A stretch of 64,000 nucleotides of DNA, from positions 1-64,000 of the forward strand of contig CAIZLW010000244.1 in NCBI GenBank assembly GCA_903933915.1. Direction: 5' to 3'. The DNA comes from an uncultured beta proteobacterium. GTDB taxonomy: Bacteria > Pseudomonadota > Gammaproteobacteria > Burkholderiales > SG8-41. The notes beneath the pieces were generated by a model, which saw nothing but the letters and a program-made list of their open reading frames with translations, searched no databases and had not been told where the DNA came from. Positions 20,346-29,624 of this stretch are shown here, in pieces. Every line of letters begins with the position of its first letter. The stretch's first letter is position 1. Made by a program: the position numbers and the translations under genes.

Positions 20346-21872
20346 TTACAGCGCTTCCGAATCAGCCACAGCTTCCTCACGCTTCTTGCGGAAGGAAGGA
20401 ACAATCATGAACGCCAGCAGCAGCGCGGTGGCCACCAGGAAGGCGGCGCTGATCGGCCGCGTGATGAACACCGTCGGGTCACCGCGTGAAATCAGCAATG
20501 CGCGACGCAGGTTCTCTTCCATCAGCGGGCCGAGCACAAACGCCAGAATCAACGGTGCCGGTTCGCACTTCAGTTTGATGAAGATATAACCCAGGATGCC
20601 GAACAGGATCGTCATGTAGATATCAAGGTCAAGGTTGTTGACGCTGTAAACGCCGATCGCCATGAACACCATGATCGCCGGGAACAGGAAACGGTACGGC
20701 ACCTTGAGCAATTTGATCCACAGGCCAACCAGCGGCAGGTTCAGGATCACCAGCATCGCGTTACCAATCCACATACTGGCGATCAGGCCCCAGAACAGGT
20801 CGGGACGCTGGGTCATTACCTGCGGGCCCGGCGCAATACCCTGAATCGTCAGCGCACCGAGAAGCAGCGCCATCGTCGCGCCGTGGGGAATACCCAGAGT
20901 CAGCGTGGTGATGAACGCGCACTGCACTGCGGCGTTGTTCGCCGATTCCGGTGCAGCCACACCTTCAATCGCACCTTTGCCGAAACGCGACGGGTCCTTG
21001 GCCAGCTTCTTCTCGACCGCGTAGGCCGAGAATGCGCTGATCGTCGGTCCGCCACCCGGCAGTGTGCCGAAGAATGCACCGATCGCCGTGCCGCGGACAA
21101 TCGCGCCGAACGCGGCTTTCATGTCAGTAGCGGTCGGCATCAGGCCGGTGATTTTCTGGTTCAGAATGTCACGGCTCGCGGTATCCGCCTTGTCCTGCAG
21201 GTTGCACAGGATTTCGGCAAAACCGAACAGGCCCATCGCGACCACCACGAAGCTCAGACCGTCTGCCAGACCCGATGCACCGAAGGTAAAGCGCGACATG
21301 CCGGAGTTAACGTCCGTGCCGACGATACCGACGAGCAGACCGAGTACGATCATGCAAATCGTTTTCAGCATCGATCCATGCGCCAGCACTGCAGCAGCAA
21401 TCAGCGCCATGACCATCAGCGAGAAATATTCGGGAGCACCGAACTTCAGCGCGATTTCAGCCAGGGGCGGTCCAAGCAGAGCAACCAGGATCGTGCCGAC
21501 TGTGCCGGCAAAGAACGAACCGATCGCCGCAATGGCCAGAGCGGGGCCTGCACGACCGTTACGCGCCATGGCGTATCCGTCCATACAGGTCACAACCGAG
21601 GCCGATTCGCCAGGCAGGTTCACCAGAATGGCCGTTGTCGAACCACCATACTGTGTGCCGTAATAAATACCGGACAGCATGATGATCGCGCCGACCGCAT
21701 CCAGGTTGAACGTCAGCGGCAACAGCATCGCCACTGCAGCAACCGGACCGATGCCGGGAAGAACGCCGATCAGCGTGCCAACAAGTACGCCGATGAAGCA
21801 GTAAAACAGATTGATTGGCGAAACGGCTGTCGAGAAGCCCAGCGCCAAATTCGAGATGATGTCAGCGTCCAT
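20346..21872 (-). CDS. tctA: Tripartite tricarboxylate transporter permease TctA
   Basis: IGVLVGTLIGVLPGIGPVAAVAMLLPLTFNLDAVGAIIMLSGIYYGTQYGGSTTAILVNLPGESASVVTCMDGYAMARNGRAGPAL. Confidence 0.97.
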   Translation of the reverse strand: MDADIISNLALGFSTAVSPINLFYCFIGVLVGTLIGVLPGIGPVAAVAMLLPLTFNLDAVGAIIMLSGIYYGTQYGGSTTAILVNLPGESASVVTCMDGYAMARNGRAGPALAIAAIGSFFAGTVGTILVALLGPPLAEIALKFGAPEYFSLMVMALIAAAVLAHGSMLKTICMIVLGLLVGIVGTDVNSGMSRFTFGASGLADGLSFVVVAMGLFGFAEILCNLQDKADTASRDILNQKITGLMPTATDMKAAFGAIVRGTAIGAFFGTLPGGGPTISAFSAYAVEKKLAKDPSRFGKGAIEGVAAPESANNAAVQCAFITTLTLGIPHGATMALLLGALTIQGIAPGPQVMTQRPDLFWGLIASMWIGNAMLVILNLPLVGLWIKLLKVPYRFLFPAIMVFMAIGVYSVNNLDLDIYMTILFGILGYIFIKLKCEPAPLILAFVLGPLMEENLRRALLISRGDPTVFITRPISAAFLVATALLLAFMIVPSFRKKREEAVADSEAL

Positions 21873-21873
21873 G

Positions 21874-22332
21874 TTATCTCCACCAGAACAGCGGGAACGG
21901 CAGGTCGATGCCGTAAATGAAAATGCCGACAGCTCCAGCGATCAGCACCACAGTCATCAGCAGCACTTCGACGACGTTGAACTTCTGACCGGCTGCCGCG
22001 GTGATCACCGACAGGCCGAACAGCGCCGGAATGAAGCCGATGTGATCAACACCCCAGCCAAAGAGCACAAAGCCCAGGCTGAGCATGATCATCGGTTTCC
22101 AGGCAAACGGTGTAATCTTTTCACCGTTCCCCGATTTCAGTGACATCATCGCCACGATCGCGCCGAGAACCAGCATGATCGCGCCGAGATAGGTCGGGAA
22201 ATATCCCGGGCCCATACGGCTAGCTGTACCCATCGGATACTCGGTAGACAGCCAAATGGCAAGTGTCCCGAAACTGGCAAACATCATGCCGGCCCAGAAG
22301 TCTTCCTGATTCTTGATTTTCAAAATGAACAC
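21874..22332 (-). CDS. tctB: Tripartite tricarboxylate transporter TctB family protein
   Basis: DFWAGMMFASFGTLAIWLSTEYPMGTASRMGPGYFPTYLGAIMLVLGAIV; four hydrophobic segments; directly upstream of tctA. Confidence 0.93.
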   Translation of the reverse strand: MFILKIKNQEDFWAGMMFASFGTLAIWLSTEYPMGTASRMGPGYFPTYLGAIMLVLGAIVAMMSLKSGNGEKITPFAWKPMIMLSLGFVLFGWGVDHIGFIPALFGLSVITAAAGQKFNVVEVLLMTVVLIAGAVGIFIYGIDLPFPLFWWR

Positions 22333-22524
22333 CCTCCTGATTTCAAAAACGGATACCGGAACGAACCACTATCCCGGTGCGATGAACCGCACATCGCGCT
22401 TGACGTGCAATCTAAGCGGCAACTGCTAATTAGTTCCTTTTTCCGGTACTAATTTATTGTGCTTATGCGCCGGAACCGAACTCTACACGAAGGCTCAAAG
22501 GCGACAAAGCTTTTTCAGCTCTGA

Positions 22525-22543
22525 TATTGTGCGCTGCACAATA
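22525..22543. promoter_or_regulatory. Candidate operator: perfect inverted repeat TATTGTGC-GCT-GCACAATA
   Basis: 8-bp arms, 3-nt spacer, in the intergenic region upstream of tctBA; a second TATTGTGC half-site at 22455-22462. Confidence 0.5.
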
Positions 22544-22819
22544 GTATTTCACCTGCTTAATCCGCTGATTGCACGCCTCGGAACATCGTTGCGCAACCCG
22601 CAAAAACGCAGGCAGTCTAGACTGCTGTCGCTTACGGCTGGCTTACGCGCGCTGAAACAGAAATTCCGCAACCATCGCGAGTGAAAATGAGCGCTGAAAA
22701 ACCAGCCCTGACCGCCGTCTTCACCCTCTCAAAAAACGCCGTTCAAGCAAAACACCGATGCGCACTTGTGCTGTACAGGCACGATGCCGGAACCTCATCC
22801 GATCAGCCCCCGCAACCCA

Positions 22820-23806
22820 CTAGTCCATCATCTCCACCCGCTTGGTATTGATCAGCATGGACAATTTGTCCGCTTCGGTTTTGATGAATGCGCCAAACTC
22901 CTCGGGAGTCCCGCCGACTTTCACCAAGCCGAGCTGATCCAGCCGCGCCTGGACATCGGGCATCGTCATGATCTGGTTCATTTGGCTATTGAGCTTGTTG
23001 ATGATCGGCCGCGGTGTCTTTGCCTGCACCTGGACACCGAACCAGACTGTGGCTTCAGCATTCTTGATGCCCTCTTCCAGCAACGTAGGCACATTGGGCA
23101 GTATGGCCTGGCGCTTGGGTGCAGCTACCGCAAGCACCTTGACCCGCCCCGCCTTGATCTGCGCTTCGGCACTGACCACCGTGGTGTGCATGACATCAAC
23201 ACGCCCGCTCATCACATCAGTGATCGCCGGCACAGTTCCTTTGTAGGGCACATGCACGATATCCAGACCGGTGGCCGCGCCGAACAACGCAAGGCCGATG
23301 TGCAGGCTGCTGCCGTTGCCGGAAGAAGCCCAAGTCAGCTTGCCCGGATTGGCCTTGGCATAACTCACCAGTTCACGGCTGTTATTGGCGGCGAACTTGG
23401 GACTGGCGAGAATCAGCAACGGCGTGTAGCCCATAAAAAACACCGGGGCAAAGTCGTTGATCTGATACGGCGACTTGCGTCGCATGATCACGTTGTTGAC
23501 GCTGGGACCGGGGTTCGCATGCAGCAGCGTATGGCCGTCAGGCGCGGCTTCCGCCGCCAGTTGCGCGCCGATCGAACCGCCGGCGCCGGGCCGGTTGTCG
23601 ATGATGAACTGCTGCCCCGTGGCCTCCGACATTTTCTGCGCAAACAGGCGCGCCGTGATGTCGTTGGACGCGCCAGGCGTAAACGGCACGACCCAGCGCA
23701 CGGGTTTCGACGGATAAGCCGCGGCCGGACCCTGCGCCAGTGCCGGCAACGCCATCAGACCGGCAATACCGCAGGCCACGGCAAACCACTGTTTTCCGGT
23801 GCTCAT
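22820..23806 (-). CDS. Bug/TctC family substrate-binding protein
   Basis: YPSKPVRWVVPFTPGASNDITARLFAQKMSEATGQQFIIDNRPGAGGSIGAQLAAEAAPDGHTLL. Confidence 0.92.
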   Translation of the reverse strand: MSTGKQWFAVACGIAGLMALPALAQGPAAAYPSKPVRWVVPFTPGASNDITARLFAQKMSEATGQQFIIDNRPGAGGSIGAQLAAEAAPDGHTLLHANPGPSVNNVIMRRKSPYQINDFAPVFFMGYTPLLILASPKFAANNSRELVSYAKANPGKLTWASSGNGSSLHIGLALFGAATGLDIVHVPYKGTVPAITDVMSGRVDVMHTTVVSAEAQIKAGRVKVLAVAAPKRQAILPNVPTLLEEGIKNAEATVWFGVQVQAKTPRPIINKLNSQMNQIMTMPDVQARLDQLGLVKVGGTPEEFGAFIKTEADKLSMLINTKRVEMMD

Positions 23807-23880
23807 CGCATCTCCTCCCACTTTAATGTTGTCGTTGTTGTCGTAGTACCTCGCAAGGATGCTACTCCAACAGCAGGCGC

Positions 23881-24864
23881 TCAGGCTCGCCTGTGGTCCA
23901 GAACCTCTGGATTGACCATATTCTGCGGCTGGCCAGCGGCATAAGCCGCAATCTGCTCGAAAATATTGTCAAATATCCGCTCGTAACCGGCGCGTTCGAC
24001 ATAACCGATATGCGGCGTACACACCGCGTTGTCGAGTTTGAGCAGCGGATGACTGGCGTTAAGCACCGGCTCATCCTCGAACACATCGATTGCAGCCATG
24101 CCCGGGCATCCTTGCTTCAGCGCGTGCTCCAGCGCGCCGGCCTCGATCAATCCGGCACGGCTGGTATTGACGATCAGCGCGGTTTTTTTCATGCGCGCAA
24201 GATCGGCCGCAGTCACGATGCCGCGGGTAGCGTCAATTAATCGCAGATGCAGCGAAATCACATCGCTGTCGGCAAAAAACGCTTCCCGGCTCTGCGCCAC
24301 GGCATAACCGTCGGCTCGCGCCCTCTCGTGCGAACCCTCGCGCCCCCACACCAGCACCTTCATGCCAAAAGCCTTACCGTAGCCGGCAACCACGGCGCCG
24401 ATGCGACCGTAACCGTAGATGCCCAGCGTCTTGCCGCGCAGGCCCAGGCCCACTGTCGACTGCCAGCGTCCGGCTTTCATGGCGGCGACTTCCTGCGGAA
24501 TATGGCGCATGGTGGCAATGATCAGCCCCCAGGTCAGTTCCGCTGTTGCATAGGACGGCTGCCCCGGATGCAGGCTGGTGCACAACAGCACGCCGTGCCG
24601 GGTGCAGGCGTCGAGATCGATGTGCGGATAAACACTGTGATGACTGATCAGCTTCAGCTTCGGCAGTCGCGCGATCAGCGGTGCGCGGATCGGCGTGCGT
24701 TCGCGGATCAGCACCAGAGCGTCGGTATCCTTGAGCCGCTCGGCCAGCACATCGACATCTTTGGTATGGTCATTCCAGATCTGCACCTCGTGGTCCCTGA
24801 GCTTGGCGAAACAATCCAGGGAGCGAACGACATTCTGGTAATCGTCGAGTATTGAAATTTTCAT
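23881..24864 (-). CDS. D-2-hydroxyacid dehydrogenase family protein (phosphoglycerate dehydrogenase-like)
   Basis: MKISILDDYQNVVRSLDCFAKLRDHEVQIWNDHTKD, GKTLGIYGYGRIGAVVAGYGKAFGMKVLVWGRE, NTSRAGLIEAGALEHALKQGCPGMAAIDVFEDEP. Confidence 0.92.
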   Translation of the reverse strand: MKISILDDYQNVVRSLDCFAKLRDHEVQIWNDHTKDVDVLAERLKDTDALVLIRERTPIRAPLIARLPKLKLISHHSVYPHIDLDACTRHGVLLCTSLHPGQPSYATAELTWGLIIATMRHIPQEVAAMKAGRWQSTVGLGLRGKTLGIYGYGRIGAVVAGYGKAFGMKVLVWGREGSHERARADGYAVAQSREAFFADSDVISLHLRLIDATRGIVTAADLARMKKTALIVNTSRAGLIEAGALEHALKQGCPGMAAIDVFEDEPVLNASHPLLKLDNAVCTPHIGYVERAGYERIFDNIFEQIAAYAAGQPQNMVNPEVLDHRRA

Positions 24865-24876
24865 GGCCAGCCTCGA

Positions 24877-24917
24877 AATAATCAATAAATTATTGTTTTT
24901 ATTGATTATTAATTAAG
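24877..24917 (-). repeat. AT-rich dispersed repeat, copy C (between lyase and dehydrogenase genes; includes lyase stop and a 13-bp inverted repeat)
   Basis: Minus strand CTTAATTAATAATCAATAAAAACAATAATTTATTGATTATT; shares the 16-mer TAATCAATAAAAACAA with copy B; arms AATAATCAATAAA/TTTATTGATTATT. Confidence 0.7.
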
Positions 24918-26273
24918 CCAGCCGGCGGCACGCTGCTGCTGCAGCACTTCATCGACGATTTCCGGCGCGCGGCCGACATAGGTGGTCGGGTCTAACACCG
25001 CCTTCACTTCGGCGAGGGTCATCGCTTGTTTGACCTGCGGGTTCTGCAACAAGGCGTCCTCGAACGAAAGGCCGTTTTCGATGCCATGCATCGAAGCCTC
25101 ATAAACCAGTTCATGCGCGGTCTGCTTGCCGACTTTCTCGGACAGCGCAAACATCACCCGTTCCGACAACAGGAAACCGCCCAGGCTGTCGAGGTTGCGG
25201 CGCATGCTGGCGACATCGACATGCAGATCCGACAACACGCCTTTCATGATCGCCAGCATGCCGCCGGTGATCAGGCAGGATTCCGGCAACGCCTTCCACT
25301 CGCCGCGCCAGGATGAACCGTCGCGCTCGTGTTCGACCAGCATGCACTCGAGCATGTAGGCGACGTTGTAGCGCACCGCGCGGCTCGCACCAACCACGGC
25401 TTCACAGCTCGACGGATTACGTTTGTGCGGCATCGTCGACGAACCGACCTTGCCGGCACTGAATGGCTCATACAGCTCGCCGATCTCGGTGTGTTCCAGC
25501 GTGATGATCTCGTTGGCGATCTTGGCCAGCGTCGCGCCGATCAAACCGAGCACGTTTACATACTCGGCGAAACGGTCTCGCGCGGGCTGCCAGTTGATGT
25601 CGGCCACACCCAGACCCAGCCGTTTCATCACGCCCTGCTCCAGCGCCTTGGCTTTCGGCCCAAAGGAAGCCTGCGTGCCGACCGCACCCACCATCCCGCC
25701 GACAAACATCCGCGGCTCCAGTTGGCGCATGCGCTCATAGTGCCGCCCCATTTCCGACAACCAGATCGCGGCCTTGTGACCGAAAGTAATCGGCAGCGCC
25801 TGCACGCCATGCGAGCGGCCCACCATCGGCGTATCGCGATGGGTCTCGCACAGCGTGACCAGCGCATTACCGATGGCCTTGATGTCGCGCAGGTAAAGCG
25901 CGTGCGCCTCTTTGATCTGCAGCATCACCGCAGTGTCAAGCACGTCCTGCGTCGTCGGGCCAAAGTGAATGTATTCGCCATGGTCGCCCTGACACAGCTT
26001 CTGCACCGCCTTCACCGCCGGCACCAGCGGATGCTTGATGCGGCGGATTTCAGTCGCCACCGCATTGACGTCGATTTTCGAAATCTTGCAATTGGCGGCG
26101 ATGTCCGCGGCAGCCTCTTTCGGAATAATCCCCAGCTCGCCCTGTTCCAGCGCGAATGCCGCCTCGAAGTCGTACCACTTCTGCAGACGATTGTGGTCGT
26201 TGAAAATATTGCGAAACTCCTCGGTGCTCCACAGGTGCTGGATCAGGATGTCGTCAAATACGCCGGAGGCCAT
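24909..26273 (-). CDS. Adenylosuccinate lyase/fumarase superfamily lyase (PurB/PcaB-like)
   Basis: HLWSTEEFRNIFNDHNRLQKWYDFEAAFALEQGELGIIP, IHFGPTTQDVLDTAVMLQIKEA, GRSHGVQALPITFGHKAAIWLSE, GKVGSSTMPHKRNPSSCE (superfamily signature). Confidence 0.92.
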   Translation of the reverse strand: MASGVFDDILIQHLWSTEEFRNIFNDHNRLQKWYDFEAAFALEQGELGIIPKEAAADIAANCKISKIDVNAVATEIRRIKHPLVPAVKAVQKLCQGDHGEYIHFGPTTQDVLDTAVMLQIKEAHALYLRDIKAIGNALVTLCETHRDTPMVGRSHGVQALPITFGHKAAIWLSEMGRHYERMRQLEPRMFVGGMVGAVGTQASFGPKAKALEQGVMKRLGLGVADINWQPARDRFAEYVNVLGLIGATLAKIANEIITLEHTEIGELYEPFSAGKVGSSTMPHKRNPSSCEAVVGASRAVRYNVAYMLECMLVEHERDGSSWRGEWKALPESCLITGGMLAIMKGVLSDLHVDVASMRRNLDSLGGFLLSERVMFALSEKVGKQTAHELVYEASMHGIENGLSFEDALLQNPQVKQAMTLAEVKAVLDPTTYVGRAPEIVDEVLQQQRAAGWLN

Positions 26274-26325
26274 GGTTATTCCTTGAATAGGTGGATGAAT
26301 GAGTCAGAAACCGGTTGGAATCGGG

Positions 26326-27558
26326 TCAGGTGCGCTCGAGAATGTGCAGACCGCGCACCCGGTCGAGCAGATACATCAAGCCCCGGTCATCAACCGTAAC
26401 GTCATTACTCTGCACGCGGTCCGACCCTTGCGGAACGTCCGGCACAAAGTAGGCTACTTCCTTCATCGAATGCGGGTTGGCGATGTCGACAATGCGCAGG
26501 CCATGGGCAAACCACGCCACCGGGATTTCGGTACCGGTGACTTTTTCGCAGGGTTGATGGCACCCGGTTGCGTAAGGCTGCTGTTCGACCGGAATATCTT
26601 CCAACTGGAAGCTGGACACCACCGCGGGATGTTTCTCGTCGGTGACATCAACCATCCACAGGAACGCCGAGTTGTGCGGCGGACAATCCGGCAGACGCAC
26701 CACGTCCTCGTCGGACACCACCAGAAAATCACGGTTCTTGATCTTGAACGGGATGCGCAGCGCGGTATGTGTCGGCCACGGAAACGGCGGGCTCCAGTCC
26801 AGGCCCGACACGAACTTGGGCTTGCTCATATCGTCAATGTCGAGGATGACAAAACCGCCATGCCAGTAGCTGGTGTAGAGCCGGTTACCGTAACGCAAGG
26901 GGTGATGGCATTTGTGCGCGGCGCCGCGCCAGGTCGGCGTCTCACCGCCGGCGATATGCTGCCCCGGCATCCACCAGCGCCCCACTTCTTGCGGCTTCGC
27001 CGGATCTTTCAGATCAAGAATCATCACGATGTTGCCGAGGTAGCCGTCCATCGTCGGCGAGATATAGGCGTAGCGGCCATCGAAATCAAAACGGTGTACG
27101 CCGCGCGCATAGTCCACGCCGGACTTGTCGTCGGTCTGCCACAGCGTGATCAGCTTGGGCTTCGCTGGATTGGACACGTCGTAAATGCCCAGGCCGCCGT
27201 GAAAATCATCCGGAGGCGTCTCGCCTTTTGCATTCTTCGCTGACAGCACTTCGCGATTGGTCAGCATGATGTCGCCATGCACCCGCACCTTGTGCGAATG
27301 CGTACCCTTGGGCATGTTGATTTCCGACAGAAACTTTGGATGCTTGGGATCCTTGACGTCGAAGATCAGCGTGCCGTGCGGGTTGCGCATGTTGCCGACG
27401 TAGGCGATGTTGCGCTCAACCACCACCTGGCCGCCGCCGGCGCAGTCGGTGAATGACAGCGGCTGCATGCCGGCGCTGCAATTGTGCTGATGTCCGTCGC
27501 CACCACCGGCGCGCACATCAACATAGGCGACTTCGCGAATACCCTTGGATTTGCTCAT
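26326..27558 (-). CDS. LVIVD-repeat/beta-propeller-like protein, function unknown
   Basis: Repeated blades: GTLIFDVKDPKHPKFLSEI, GLGIYDVSNPAKPKLITLW, VMILDLKDPAKPQEVGRW, FVILDIDDMSKPKFVSGL, GLRIVDIANPHSMKEV. Confidence 0.8.
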   Translation of the reverse strand: MSKSKGIREVAYVDVRAGGGDGHQHNCSAGMQPLSFTDCAGGGQVVVERNIAYVGNMRNPHGTLIFDVKDPKHPKFLSEINMPKGTHSHKVRVHGDIMLTNREVLSAKNAKGETPPDDFHGGLGIYDVSNPAKPKLITLWQTDDKSGVDYARGVHRFDFDGRYAYISPTMDGYLGNIVMILDLKDPAKPQEVGRWWMPGQHIAGGETPTWRGAAHKCHHPLRYGNRLYTSYWHGGFVILDIDDMSKPKFVSGLDWSPPFPWPTHTALRIPFKIKNRDFLVVSDEDVVRLPDCPPHNSAFLWMVDVTDEKHPAVVSSFQLEDIPVEQQPYATGCHQPCEKVTGTEIPVAWFAHGLRIVDIANPHSMKEVAYFVPDVPQGSDRVQSNDVTVDDRGLMYLLDRVRGLHILERT

Positions 27559-27585
27559 GATTGAAGTTTTCCCTGTTTTTTACTT

Positions 27586-28554
27586 TTACTGAATTTGTAT
27601 CTTGGCGGCCTTGATGACCTTGCCCCACTTTTCATATTCGCTGCGGATGAAGCCACCGAATTCTTCGGGCTTGTCTCCCACCGGCACTGTGGCCAGACTC
27701 AGCAGCCGGTCTTTGACTTCCGGATTGGCCAGCGACTTGACCAGTTCCCGGTTGAGCCGGTCGACGATGGGTTTGCCGGTCTTGGCCGGCGCCAGCCAGC
27801 CGAACCAGCCGATGACTTCGAACCCCGGATAGCCGGATTCGGCCACGGTCGGCAGTTCCGGGGCCACCGGCGAGCGTTTCGCGCTGGTGATCGCCAGTGC
27901 CCGCACTTTGCCGGCCTTGACCTGTGGCGTCGCCGCCAGCGCGATGCTGAACAGCGCCTGCACCTGTCCGGCGACGGTTTCCTGCAGCGCAGGACCACCG
28001 CCTTTGTACGGCACATGCACGAAGGATGTGCCGGTAGACAGCCTGAACTGCTCCAGCGCTAGGTGCCCGGAGGTGCCGTTGCCGGCCGAGGCGAAGGAAA
28101 AACCGCCCTGCTTGGCCTTGATCACAGCCACCAGTTCCTGCACCGACTTCGCAGCCACTGAAGGATGTACCACCAGGATGTTGGGCACGGTGATGCCGAG
28201 GGTGATCGGCGCAAAATCCTTGATCGGGTGGTACGGCACGTTCTGGTAAAGGCTGGGGTTGATCGCCACACCGGCCGCGACCAGCACGAAGGTATAACCA
28301 TCGGGGTTCGCGCGTGCGGTGGTTTCATAGGCGATGCCGCCATTCGCACCGGGCCGGTTGTCGATGACCACCGTCTGCCCCAGCGCCGTGTTCAGATGCG
28401 GGCTCACCAGGCGCGCCAGCGTGTCCGCCGGCCCACCGGGCGGAACGGCAACCAGCATACGCACGGGGCGATTGGGATAATCCTGGGCTTGCACGGCACT
28501 CATACAGGCCATCCATCCAAGCAGTGCCGCTGCGATCCATGGAATCTGCTTCAC
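27586..28554 (-). CDS. Bug/TctC family substrate-binding protein
   Basis: YPNRPVRMLVAVPPGGPADTLARLVSPHLNTALGQTVVIDNRPGANGGIAYETTARANPDGYTFVL. Confidence 0.92.
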   Translation of the reverse strand: MKQIPWIAAALLGWMACMSAVQAQDYPNRPVRMLVAVPPGGPADTLARLVSPHLNTALGQTVVIDNRPGANGGIAYETTARANPDGYTFVLVAAGVAINPSLYQNVPYHPIKDFAPITLGITVPNILVVHPSVAAKSVQELVAVIKAKQGGFSFASAGNGTSGHLALEQFRLSTGTSFVHVPYKGGGPALQETVAGQVQALFSIALAATPQVKAGKVRALAITSAKRSPVAPELPTVAESGYPGFEVIGWFGWLAPAKTGKPIVDRLNRELVKSLANPEVKDRLLSLATVPVGDKPEEFGGFIRSEYEKWGKVIKAAKIQIQ

Positions 28555-28599
28555 TGAACCCTCCTCCGGGTAATTTTTATCAGGATTGTTTTCGCGCCC

Positions 28600-29505
28600 T
28601 CAGACTGCCAGCGCGCGATTCTGCGGCATCGCCATGAACGACGTCATCGCATGCCAGAACTTGTGGCGATTGATGCTCAGCGTTGCCGCGTGCGCCAGGT
28701 CCGACACAAACACGAACTGCTTGTCCTTGCTCGGCAGCTTGGCGAAAAAATCCAGCAGGTCGGGCTCGGCGGCAATGCCGTCAAATTCGCCGCGGATGAT
28801 GCACACCGGACAGGTGATTTTCAGCGGATCGATCACCGGCAGATTGGCGCACATGTCGAGATAGGTACCATTCGGCACGGTATCACCCAGCGCCAGTTCG
28901 GCTTCGGCCAAAGCATCCGCCGCAATCATTTCCGAAGTGCCCGGCTTGTCACGGGTGAACATGCTGTGAACGAAGGCGCGATCGACCTTGCGTCGAGGAT
29001 GTGCACGGTATTCCTCGACTTTCTCGCGGCGCTTGGCCAGCGTCGGCGAGCCCGCACCGGTATACACCAGCGCCGACACCATCAGGCGTTTGACGCGCCC
29101 GGGATTCTGCTGCGCATACAGCGCGGCGCGCAAAGCGCCAGAAGAACCGCCATACATGTATACGCTGTTTTGGCCGGTTTCGCGTTTCACGATCTCCATC
29201 GCAGCCGCCAGATCCAGCGCCCCCGATGCGATGCCGGAATGACTGTCGGTGCGGTCGGAACGACCGTAACCCTCATGGTCCACCGTCCACACGTCGTAAC
29301 CGAGGCCGGCAAAGTGGTTCATCAGCGAATAGTCATTGCGGCCCGGCACATCGAGATCAAAACTCGATCGTCCCGAAGCCGAAGAGCCGTGGACCAGGAA
29401 CAGCACCGGCGCATCCTTCGGCAAACCGGCCGCATGTTTGCGGTAGACATACAGCTTTACGCTATCTTTTTGCGCCCAGTATTCCGCGCGGTCGATCTGT
29501 GCCAT
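28600..29505 (-). CDS. Alpha/beta hydrolase
   Basis: APVLFLVHGSSASGRSSFDLDVPG, YDVWTVDHEGYGRSDRTDSHSG, SVYMYGGSSGALRAALYAQQNP. Confidence 0.9.
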   Translation of the reverse strand: MAQIDRAEYWAQKDSVKLYVYRKHAAGLPKDAPVLFLVHGSSASGRSSFDLDVPGRNDYSLMNHFAGLGYDVWTVDHEGYGRSDRTDSHSGIASGALDLAAAMEIVKRETGQNSVYMYGGSSGALRAALYAQQNPGRVKRLMVSALVYTGAGSPTLAKRREKVEEYRAHPRRKVDRAFVHSMFTRDKPGTSEMIAADALAEAELALGDTVPNGTYLDMCANLPVIDPLKITCPVCIIRGEFDGIAAEPDLLDFFAKLPSKDKQFVFVSDLAHAATLSINRHKFWHAMTSFMAMPQNRALAV

Positions 29506-29624
29506 GTTCTGCTCCGTGATATTCAGCGAGCGGCGATTATCGCACCGCCGGCACGACTGGCGCAGTGCAGTCCGAATGCTGGTCGCCATGTAAAATCAGC
29601 GCATCAGCGTCTCCGGAGCAGAAG

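Noticed and set aside
20883-21920. 345-aa plus-strand ORF
   Set aside because: Antisense to tctA; Arg/His/Gln-rich shadow translation.
22766-23944. 392-aa plus-strand ORF
   Set aside because: Antisense to a clear Bug-family gene.
25329-27243. Plus-strand ORFs 25329-26399 and 26299-27243
   Set aside because: Antisense to the lyase and LVIVD genes; shadow coding.
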